Origin: UBA1724 sp051884615
GTDB taxonomy: Bacteria; Verrucomicrobiota; Lentisphaeria; Oligosphaerales; Oligosphaeraceae
DNA length: 64,000 nt
Direction: 5' to 3'
Assembly (NCBI GenBank): GCA_051884615.1
Contig: JBJEVT010000035.1
Coordinates: 1 to 64,000, forward strand
A program made the translations under genes and the position numbers. Shown here piece by piece: positions 44,647-51,143 of this stretch. The number at the start of each line of letters is the position of its first letter. The stretch's first letter is position 1. Under the pieces are notes generated by a model that worked only from the letters and a program-made list of their open reading frames with translations, ran no database searches and had not been told where the DNA came from.

Positions 44647-46206
44647 TCAGGCGTCTTCCTGGGCCAGGGTCTGGAAGAGGGAGGCGTCGGTGAGGAAGAG
44701 GGGGTAGTCCAGCAGGGGCATGCGCCAGAACTCCACGGTGATGCCGCTGGTCTTGGCGTGGTCGTCGTAGGAGGGCATCCGCTTGACGCGGTAGATTCTG
44801 GCGGTGACGGGGTCCAGGAGGACGGGCTGCCGGAAGCGGAGGCCTTTTTCCACGAAGAGGGTCACCATGACGGCGTGGGGCATGTAGTCCGCGTCGATAT
44901 GGGTGGGGTGGTAGAAGGCGTAGAGGGGGATGTCGTCCCGCCGGAAGGCGCAGGTCAGGGGGAGATATTGGTCCAGGGGCAGGGTGAGTCTGGACCATCC
45001 CGGGTAGGGCATGGGTTCGATGTTGGCGGCCATGGGGCGGGTTTTGGCGTCGAAGAGGGCGCTCATGCACTGCATGGCGCGGAAGGCCAGTTTGGGGCGG
45101 TATTGCGTCTCGTCGGAGGCGTCGATGACGCCCTGGGGGTAGACCTTTCCCACGGGATTGTAGCCGTTGCCCAGGTCGCAGGCCTGGAAGTAGGAGGTCA
45201 TGGGGATGCCCAGGCGCAAATCCGTGAGATAGCGTCTCACCAGGAAGCGGGCCTGGTTGGCCTCGGTGTATTTCCAGCCCTTGTTGGTGAGGTTCCAGCC
45301 GGAGGGGCGGCCGTTCTCCCCCTGCCAGACGGGAATCTCCCGTCCGGTGCGGGCGATGCAGTCCCGGATGTATTGGAGGCGTTCGGGCCAGTAGAGTTCG
45401 GGGATGGCGCCGTAGGGGTGGTAGGAGAAGATGTCGATGTGCTCCCCCAGGCCGGCGTCGAAGAGCGCCTGGATGTAGGAGTTGCACAGGCCGCCCCCGG
45501 AGATGGCGCCCCCGATGATCTTCGCCTCCGGCTGGACCTGGCGCACCGCCCGTGCCGTGACCGCCACCAGCCTGGCGTATTCCTCCGGCGTGTCCCGCTC
45601 CCCCGTGCGGGGGTCCCGGAGGAAATTGGGGGCGTTGGGCTCGTTCCAGACTTCCCAGTGGCGCACCCGCCCCGCGAAGTGGCGCGCCATGGCCTGGCAG
45701 TAGCGCTCCCAGGCGCCCTGGCAGGCGTCGCCGAAGCGGGTGGGGGAGTAGAAGTAGGTCTTGTGGGGGCCCAGGGGCGGGGCGTCCATGTAGAGGCCGT
45801 TGCCGAAGCTCAGGCTGAACCAGGGCTGGATGCCAATGGCCAGCAGGGAATCCACCATGTGGTCCAGCCAGGCGAAATCATAGACGCCGGGACTCTTCTC
45901 GCCCCGGGACCAGCCGGATTGGAGGCGTGCCCACTTGACCCCGCTCTTCTCCATGATGGGCAGGGTCTTGTCGAAGTCGTACCCCTCCCGGTGGTCCAGC
46001 ACCTCGTAGCCCACCCCCAGGGGGGAGGCGGCGACCTGGCGGCTGGCGCGGACGGGAATCTCCCCCATGTATTCCAGGTCGTCGGAGAAGCCGTCGTCCT
46101 TGGGGTCGAAGAGGGCGCTTCCGTAGCGCAGCACCTCGTCCCAGTGGGTGTCGTTGACGGGGGTCTTGTCGATGGGGGGCAGTTGGGCGAACCAGGAGGG
46201 TTCCAT
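44647..46206 (-). CDS. Clan GH-A glycoside hydrolase (GH39-like)
   Basis: The 519-residue enzyme has no signal peptide and so is probably intracellular. The (beta/alpha)8 barrel shows RHWEVWNEPNAPNF (acid/base glutamate in W-N-E-P) and IPVWQGENGRPSGW (candidate nucleophile Glu), a layout seen in GH39 and related clan A families that act on beta-xylosides, iduronides or similar. A C-terminal beta-domain (about residues 430-519) completes it. Its place in a glucuronate operon suggests that it releases glucuronic acid, or a glucuronate-bearing sugar, from an imported oligosaccharide. The exact GH family is uncertain. Confidence 0.75.
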   Translation of the reverse strand: MEPSWFAQLPPIDKTPVNDTHWDEVLRYGSALFDPKDDGFSDDLEYMGEIPVRASRQVAASPLGVGYEVLDHREGYDFDKTLPIMEKSGVKWARLQSGWSRGEKSPGVYDFAWLDHMVDSLLAIGIQPWFSLSFGNGLYMDAPPLGPHKTYFYSPTRFGDACQGAWERYCQAMARHFAGRVRHWEVWNEPNAPNFLRDPRTGERDTPEEYARLVAVTARAVRQVQPEAKIIGGAISGGGLCNSYIQALFDAGLGEHIDIFSYHPYGAIPELYWPERLQYIRDCIARTGREIPVWQGENGRPSGWNLTNKGWKYTEANQARFLVRRYLTDLRLGIPMTSYFQACDLGNGYNPVGKVYPQGVIDASDETQYRPKLAFRAMQCMSALFDAKTRPMAANIEPMPYPGWSRLTLPLDQYLPLTCAFRRDDIPLYAFYHPTHIDADYMPHAVMVTLFVEKGLRFRQPVLLDPVTARIYRVKRMPSYDDHAKTSGITVEFWRMPLLDYPLFLTDASLFQTLAQEDA

Positions 46207-46239
46207 AGGGGAGGGGGGGGGAGGGGTTGGGTGGGGTGG

Positions 46240-47199
46240 TCAGTCCACGGGGATGGCCCTGGCGTCCAGGATGCCCTTGATGTATCCCACGGCGAAGAGA
46301 TTTCCCTGCATGGTGTAGCCCACTTTTTCATTGCTTTCCCCGGCCATGGTGGGGGTGTGGTCCGGCCGGAGGAGGCAGTCGGGGGCGTGGCGATGGGCCA
46401 GGGAGAGCAGTTCCGCCATGTCCGTGGGTCCGTTGTCATGGAAGGTCTCCCGGAAACATTCCCGGGTTCCGGTGACGTCCCGGAAATGGAGGAAGGCGAT
46501 GCGGGGGCCGAATTCCTTGAGGAGGGCGAAGACATCCTCCCCCATGGTGCGGAAGGTGGCCTGGCAGAAGGTGATGGCGTGGCTGGGGCTGGGGGAGAGG
46601 GACAGGGCTTTCCGGTAGGCCTCCCCGTGGATGAAGATCCGGGAGTATCCCAGGAGCCGGGGGACGGGGGGATCGTCGGGATGGAGGGCCAGCCGGATGC
46701 CGGCGGCCTCCGCCACGGGAAGCACCCGTGCCAGGAAGCGGCGATAGTTCTCCCAGAGTTGCTCCGGGGTGATCTGCAGGGGAAGATCCCGGGGCACCTC
46801 CCGGAGGTCGAAGCCGCTGGTGAGGGCGCCGCCCCGCTCCAGCAAATCCGTGCGGGAACGATACCAGCCCACCCCCGCCATGAAGTTGTAGCAGAGCACC
46901 TTCAGGCCAAGACGCCCCATGTTCTCCACCATCCGGCAGTATTTGTCCAGGTCCTCCTCCGCGCCGGGAAGCCCCAGCTTGATGCGGCTCATGTCAAATT
47001 CGTCTCCCTCCAGGGCGTAGAGGTGGAGCCCCGCCTCCTGGAAGCGGTCCCGGATGGTCTGGAGGCTCTCGAAATGGGAGGGGTCGGGAAGGCCCGTCAA
47101 CTCCGGGGCGGCCTTGGTGATCGCATGGCGCACCCCGAGCTGCAGAGCCAGCTTCCAAGAAAGATCCGGCTTCGCCGGCAACATCAGTCCCAGGTGCAT
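46240..47199 (-). CDS. uxuA: Mannonate dehydratase
   Basis: The 319-residue enzyme dehydrates D-mannonate to 2-keto-3-deoxygluconate. UxuA signature segments are LALHPDDPPVPRLLGYSRIF, ITFCQATFRTMGEDV, IAFLHFRDVTGT, FHDNGPTDMAELL and LRPDHTPTMAGES, which together contain the metal-binding His/Cys/Asp residues. It is shorter than E. coli UxuA (394) and nearer the length of Gram-positive forms. It sits between the SDR reductase and the glycosidase, 2 bp after the former. Confidence 0.92.
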   Translation of the reverse strand: MHLGLMLPAKPDLSWKLALQLGVRHAITKAAPELTGLPDPSHFESLQTIRDRFQEAGLHLYALEGDEFDMSRIKLGLPGAEEDLDKYCRMVENMGRLGLKVLCYNFMAGVGWYRSRTDLLERGGALTSGFDLREVPRDLPLQITPEQLWENYRRFLARVLPVAEAAGIRLALHPDDPPVPRLLGYSRIFIHGEAYRKALSLSPSPSHAITFCQATFRTMGEDVFALLKEFGPRIAFLHFRDVTGTRECFRETFHDNGPTDMAELLSLAHRHAPDCLLRPDHTPTMAGESNEKVGYTMQGNLFAVGYIKGILDARAIPVD

Positions 47200-47201
47200 G
47201 C

Positions 47202-48053
47202 TCAGACTCCCGTGGAGGCCAGGAAACCACCGTCCACGGGGACGGTGATGCCGGTGACGAAGGCGGCCTTTTCCTCGTCCAGCAGCCATTCCAGGCAGCC
47301 CAGCAGCTCCCGGGCTTCCCCGAAGCGTCCCATGGGGGTGTGCTGCATCACGTTCTTGCCCCGCTGGGAGAGCCCTCCGTCCGGGGTGCGGAGGTATTTG
47401 ACGCTGCGTTCGTTGACGAAGAAGCCGGGGGCGACGCCGTTCACCCGGATGTGGGCGGGGGCGAAATAGACTGCCAGCCACTGGGTGAAGTTGGCGATGG
47501 CGGCCTTGCTCATGGCGTAGGCGGGCACCCGGGTGAGGGGGCGGTAGGTGTTCATGGAGGCGAAGTTCAGGACGGAGCCGCCTCCGGCCCGGGCCATCTG
47601 GCGGCAGAAGATCCGGCAGGCCATCACCACTCCCGTGGTGTTGGTGCGCAGCACGGAGTCGAAGACGCCCATGTCCAGATCAAAGAATCCCCGCATCTCC
47701 TCCGGCTTTTCCGGGGAGAGTTCCTGGGGGTCGTAGGTGAAGTTGGTGGTGAGGGCGCGGATGTCGTTGCCGCCGGCCCCGTTCACCAGCATCCGGCAGG
47801 GCCCCCACTCCTGCAGGGTGCGCTCCCCCACCTGGGCCAGGGCGGCCTCGTCCGTCACATCGCAGGGCTCCACCCGGCAAAGGCCGCCCGCCTGACAGAT
47901 GGCCTCCGCGGTCTTCTCCAGCTTCTCCCGGGTGCGCCCCACCAGCACCACTTTCACGCCTTTGGCGGCCAAATCCTTGGCGATTTCGGAGCAAAGGGTG
48001 CCCCCGGCCCCGGTGACCACCGCCACCCGGTCTTTCCAAATCATTTCTGCCAT
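47202..48053 (-). CDS. uxuB: SDR-type fructuronate reductase (mannonate oxidoreductase)
   Basis: The 283-residue short-chain dehydrogenase has the Rossmann loop VVTGAGGTLCSEIA, NGAGGND (NNAG-like), and the catalytic S...Y-x3-K in the segments NFASMNTYR and PAYAMSKAA. It is related to the Bacillus-type (YjmF) mannonate oxidoreductase and not to the polyol-dehydrogenase UxuB of E. coli. It would reduce D-fructuronate to D-mannonate. The start overlaps the uxaC stop by 13 bp, implying translational coupling. The in-frame ATG at 48044 is an alternative start. Confidence 0.85.
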   Translation of the reverse strand: MAEMIWKDRVAVVTGAGGTLCSEIAKDLAAKGVKVVLVGRTREKLEKTAEAICQAGGLCRVEPCDVTDEAALAQVGERTLQEWGPCRMLVNGAGGNDIRALTTNFTYDPQELSPEKPEEMRGFFDLDMGVFDSVLRTNTTGVVMACRIFCRQMARAGGGSVLNFASMNTYRPLTRVPAYAMSKAAIANFTQWLAVYFAPAHIRVNGVAPGFFVNERSVKYLRTPDGGLSQRGKNVMQHTPMGRFGEARELLGCLEWLLDEEKAAFVTGITVPVDGGFLASTGV

Positions 48054-49417
48054 GGTTCTTTTCTCAGGAGATGTTCTTTGATGTTGCCGTAGCTGAGCTT
48101 GGCCGCCAGGGCGGCCAGGGTCTCCGGCCGGGAGGGAAATTCGCCCTTCGCCGCCTTCTCCGCCAGCCAGGAGGCCAGGATGCGGCGGTAGTATTCGTGA
48201 CGGACGAAGGAGAGAAGGCTGCGGGAATCCGTGGTCATGCCCAGGGAGACGGAGAGGACGCCGTAGGCGGCGGAGGCCTCCAGACATTCCCGGATGCCCC
48301 GGATGTGGTCGCACCACCACCAGGCGGGCCCCAGCTGCACCTTGCCGGGCAGTCCGTCCCCGGGGAATGCGCCGGAGAGATTGGCAAGGGGAGGGCAGTC
48401 GGCGGGATTCAAGGGATAGAGGATGCACTCCGGAAGTCCCTGGGGGGATTGCTCCACGTCGTCCAGGAGGGCGGCCAGGCCCGGAAGGTCCCAGCCTCGC
48501 CCGATGCCGGCGTAGCCCCCCGCCGCCCCGGCCACCGCCCGCAGGCGGGTGCTGGTGCTCCGCAGCGCCCCCAGGTGCAGCTGCACCGTCCAATGGCGCC
48601 GGGCGTATTCCTCCATCAGGAGGCGCAGGATGGCGGAGGCCAGGGCCGGGGTGGGCGGCGGCGCCTCGTCCCCGAAGGCAAGGGGGGTCTCTCCTGTGGT
48701 GCGGAGGGACTGGTAGAGGAATTCCCCGTCCAGGGCGTGGTCGGCGAAGCGGCATCCCCGGCGGTGCAGGGCGTCCAGCAGGGGCGTGACGCCCTGGCGA
48801 AAATCCTCCAGGGTGCGGAGGGGGCGCCCCGCCTGCCGGGCAAGCTTCTGCCAAAGCGCCCCGGAGGGCTGGAGCAAATCGTCTCCCCGGAAGGAGGGAA
48901 CCACGCCGGGAATCTCCGGCAGCGCCCGGGCGTCCTCCCCGGGGGTGACGCAGGGGGCGGCGTATTCCACCTTCATGCGACGCAGCAATCCCCGGGCGGA
49001 AAAGGCCGCCTCCCCCAGGCGCTCGTTGGCCTGGCACCAGATTCTCTCCGCGCTCTCCGGCGTCAATTCCTCCTGAATGTGGAAAAAACGGGACAGCTCC
49101 AGCCGGGACCAATGGTAGAGGGGGTTGCCCACCAGCTGAGGCAAGGCGGCGCTCCATGCCTGGAAGCGCTCCCAGTCCGTGGCTTGCCCCGTGATTTTCT
49201 CCTCCGGCACCCCCAGAATACGCATGGCGCGGTGCTTGTAGGGGTCGGGGGTCACCCAAAGCTGGGTCAGGTTCTCATACCGACGATCCTCCCCCAGGTC
49301 CTGCCAGGAAAGATGATTGTGCCAGTCCATCAAAGGCAGATCCTCGATGGATTGGTAAATCTCCCGGGACAGGGAGCTCGTCAACAGAAAGTCCGGTCGC
49401 ATCTCCACCAAATTCAA
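48041..49417 (-). CDS. uxaC: Glucuronate isomerase
   Basis: The 458-residue member of the amidohydrolase-related UxaC family isomerises D-glucuronate to D-fructuronate (or galacturonate to tagaturonate). The N-terminal LPLMDWHNHLSWQDL (H-x-H), LWVTPDPYKHRAMRILGVPE and GNPLYHWSRLELSRFF segments are characteristic. The C-terminal part contains GMTTDSRSLLSFVRHEYYRR, a conserved UxaC segment. It is the first gene of the operon. Its promoter region (49468-49507) includes an overlapping long inverted repeat, the likely operator. Confidence 0.94.
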   Translation of the reverse strand: MNLVEMRPDFLLTSSLSREIYQSIEDLPLMDWHNHLSWQDLGEDRRYENLTQLWVTPDPYKHRAMRILGVPEEKITGQATDWERFQAWSAALPQLVGNPLYHWSRLELSRFFHIQEELTPESAERIWCQANERLGEAAFSARGLLRRMKVEYAAPCVTPGEDARALPEIPGVVPSFRGDDLLQPSGALWQKLARQAGRPLRTLEDFRQGVTPLLDALHRRGCRFADHALDGEFLYQSLRTTGETPLAFGDEAPPPTPALASAILRLLMEEYARRHWTVQLHLGALRSTSTRLRAVAGAAGGYAGIGRGWDLPGLAALLDDVEQSPQGLPECILYPLNPADCPPLANLSGAFPGDGLPGKVQLGPAWWWCDHIRGIRECLEASAAYGVLSVSLGMTTDSRSLLSFVRHEYYRRILASWLAEKAAKGEFPSRPETLAALAAKLSYGNIKEHLLRKEPWQK

Positions 49418-49467
49418 ACAGAAAAGGAAGGGAAACCCAAAACCAGGGGAGGGAACCTGGGAGGCGC

Positions 49468-49497
49468 ATTATATCATAACCAATTAAATACAAACAA
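49468..49497 (-). promoter_or_regulatory. Putative sigma-70 promoter of the glucuronate operon
   Basis: On the minus strand TTGTTT (49497-49492) and a perfect TATAAT (49473-49468) are separated by 18 bp. The -10 overlaps one arm of the inverted repeat at 49471-49507, so a bound repressor would block it. Confidence 0.6.
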
Positions 49498-49507
49498 GTT
49501 ATGATAT
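49471..49507. promoter_or_regulatory. Inverted repeat, candidate operator for uxaC
   Basis: ATATCATAAC (49471-49480) and GTTATGATAT (49498-49507) form perfect 10-bp arms around a 17-bp AT-rich spacer. With a 2-bp gap the match extends outward to CGCAT on both sides. The cognate regulator is not in the window. Confidence 0.6.
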
Positions 49508-49616
49508 TATATGCGAGACGCTCCCGCATCACGGGGATAAAGTAAGCCATCCCCTACGCTCTGCCTCCTCTCCCCCACAGGAAATTCTTCCCCCCCGGAG
49601 AATCCAAGGGCTGGAT

Positions 49617-49668
49617 GCCCTCTGTGTCCTCCGTGTTGAAGCGGCAGCGCCCTCTGTGTCCTCCGTGT
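49617..49668. repeat. Dispersed 'CTCTGTGTCCTCCGTGT' repeat
   Basis: Two 20-bp matches (49617-49636 and 49649-49668) lie 32 bp apart. The reverse complement of the same family occurs at 61999-62074. The intervening bases (AAGCGGCAGCGCC) are also shared. Confidence 0.75.
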
Positions 49669-49758
49669 GCGCCAGTTTTTTGCCCGGTGCGCAAAAAAAT
49701 GTGCAAATCCGGCCGACGGCTCTTGGAAAAATGCGGGAAGGAGTTACAGTACGGCAAT

Positions 49759-49772
49759 TGAACAGATGGTCA
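49759..49772. promoter_or_regulatory. Possible ArsR-family operator upstream of the regulator gene
   Basis: TGAA-N6-GTCA, an imperfect form of the ArsR/SmtB box, lies 22 bp before the ArsR ATG. It shares the TTCAA core with the three boxes upstream of feoA, so autoregulation is plausible. Confidence 0.4.
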
Positions 49773-49793
49773 AACATCGGAGAACCAGAAGTC

Positions 49794-50144
49794 ATGTCCA
49801 GGAATGAGCCGGAGTGCCAGCAACTCCATCCGGAAGCGGTGGAGGAGGTGCGGAAGAAGATGTCTCCCAAGATGGAGTACATCCAGATGGCCGTCCTCTT
49901 CAAGCTCTGCGGCGACGGCACCCGCGCCCAGCTCCTCCATGCTCTCCTGTTCCGTGAACTGTGCGTCTGCGATTTGGCCGCCCTCCTGGGCATCACCAAG
50001 TCCGCGGTCTCCCATCAGTTGAAGATTCTGCGCCTGGCCAACCTGGTCCAGGGACGTCGCGAAGGACAGAATGTCTTTTACTCCCTGGCCGACGACCATG
50101 TGAGGGCCATCATCCACACCGGATTCGAACACATCCGGGAGTGA
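49794..50144 (+). CDS. ArsR/SmtB-family metal-sensing transcriptional repressor
   Basis: The 116-residue winged-helix protein has the ArsR/CadC metal-binding motif E-L-C-V-C-D-L (about residues 55-61) in the alpha3 helix, and an N-terminal Cys in EPECQQLHPEAV, as CadC has. It would release DNA on binding a thiophilic or divalent metal. The recognition helix is ITKSAVSHQLKILRLANLVQ. Its neighbour feoAB, and the TGAA-N6-TTCA-like boxes between them, suggest that it controls ferrous-iron transport. The start at MSRNEPEC follows a GGAG 11 bp upstream. Which metal it senses is not known. Confidence 0.88.
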   Translation: MSRNEPECQQLHPEAVEEVRKKMSPKMEYIQMAVLFKLCGDGTRAQLLHALLFRELCVCDLAALLGITKSAVSHQLKILRLANLVQGRREGQNVFYSLADDHVRAIIHTGFEHIRE

Positions 50145-50158
50145 CAGAACAGTTTTCC

Positions 50159-50191
50159 GGACGGAGCCCCCGGGCTCCGTCCAGTCTCTTT
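50159..50191 (+). terminator. Hairpin terminator after the ArsR gene
   Basis: GGACGGAGCCC and GGGCTCCGTCC (11-bp perfect stem, 2-base loop) are followed by AGTCTCTTT. It begins 14 bp past the ArsR stop, so feoAB probably has its own promoter. Confidence 0.7.
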
Positions 50192-50201
50192 CCCCAATAG
50201 T

Positions 50202-50215
50202 TGAATAGTTTCTCA
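50202..50215. promoter_or_regulatory. ArsR/SmtB-type box 1
   Basis: TGAA-N6-CTCA (reverse complement TGAG-N6-TTCA), in an extended context that reads ATGAG-N6-TTCAACTATT on the minus strand. It closely matches the boxes at 50432 and 50666. Confidence 0.55.
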
Positions 50216-50431
50216 TATCCTTTCCTGCAGGCGGGGCCTGTCCTGGATTTTCCCGCGTCTTTCCCTGGGTGATGAGCTGGGGGAGGGCGTCGCGGGGAGT
50301 CGTGCGGGGCTGGCGTCTGCCTTTGTCCCCCTTCTCTTGGGTGTGTTGGAGGGGGAGGGGTGAGGAAGGGGTGCATTCCTTTTCATCCCCCCTGATTTGG
50401 GCGGGGGGGAGTTTTTTCGCGCCCCGATGAA

Positions 50432-50445
50432 TGAGTAAGCGTTCA
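50432..50445. promoter_or_regulatory. ArsR/SmtB-type box 2
   Basis: TGAG-N6-TTCA within ATGAG-N6-TTCAACTGTT, matching boxes 1 and 3 across 21 positions except the central six and one base. Nothing else was recognised in the remainder of the 650-bp gap 50145-50795. Confidence 0.55.
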
Positions 50446-50665
50446 ACTGTTGTTCTCCGATGCGGAGTGATGCGCGGGATTTGGGTTTGCCTAGTTGTGG
50501 AGGCGGCCTGGGTCTGGGCATGACGCGGTGTCGGGGTTTGGATTGCCGGCGAAGGGGGAGGGAGGAGAATCGGGCTTTTCTCCTTTCCCCTTCCCGGCGA
50601 TCCGGGAATCCTTGTGTCGGGGCGGTGTTTCCCTTTCCGCTCCGTCTTTTCTTTTCCCTGAATGA

Positions 50666-50679
50666 TGAGCAGTCATTCA
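50666..50679. promoter_or_regulatory. ArsR/SmtB-type box 3, nearest feoA
   Basis: TGAG-N6-TTCA within ATGAG-N6-TTCAACTGTT, about 117 bp before the feoA ATG, a good place for a repressor of the feo promoter. Confidence 0.55.
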
Positions 50680-50795
50680 ACTGTTTCCCTTTTTGGACGG
50701 GGAGAAGGAGAGGAGGATTTTTTTCGGCCGGCCGGGTGGCCGGGCGTTTCCGGGGGAGGCGCGGCCTTCCTCAAAGACCATAAAGGAACAGGAAG

Positions 50796-51143
50796 ATGAG
50801 TAAAAATCAATGCCCCTGCTGCTGCGGGGGAAGTGGGAAGCCGAGGAGTTACAGCTCTTCGGCGTTTCCGGGTTTTTCCGGGGACTCCGGCGAGGGTCCT
50901 CTTTCCCAGCTGCCCCTTGGGGCGTGCGGGGAGATCACGGGGATGCCTTCCGCGTTGCGGAGCCGTCAGAAGCTGGCGGACGTGGGTCTCATTCCGGGGA
51001 TTTGCGTGGAGATGGAGGCCCACGCTCCCTTCGGGAGTCTTTGTCGCATTGGTCTGTTGGGAACCAGCCTGGCCATCAGCATGGAGGACGCCTCCCAGAT
51101 TCGTGTCCGGGTGGTGGAGCGTCAGGAAGGAGGTGAGTCATGA
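50796..51143 (+). CDS. feoA: FeoA, ferrous iron transport accessory protein
   Basis: The 115-residue protein has a C-terminal SH3-like FeoA domain (LSQLPLGACGEITGMPSALR, KLADVGLIPGICVEMEAHAP, ISMEDASQIRV). It is preceded by an unusual 40-residue N-terminal part containing C-P-C-C-C, which could bind metal. FeoA acts with FeoB at the inner membrane. Its TGA overlaps the feoB ATG (ATGA), so the two are translationally coupled. An AAGGAA lies about 7 bp before the ATG. Confidence 0.92.
   Translation: MSKNQCPCCCGGSGKPRSYSSSAFPGFSGDSGEGPLSQLPLGACGEITGMPSALRSRQKLADVGLIPGICVEMEAHAPFGSLCRIGLLGTSLAISMEDASQIRVRVVERQEGGES

Noticed and set aside
44605..47469. A 954-residue plus-strand reading frame
   Set aside because: It is antisense to the glycosidase, uxuA and part of the SDR gene; no family resemblance.
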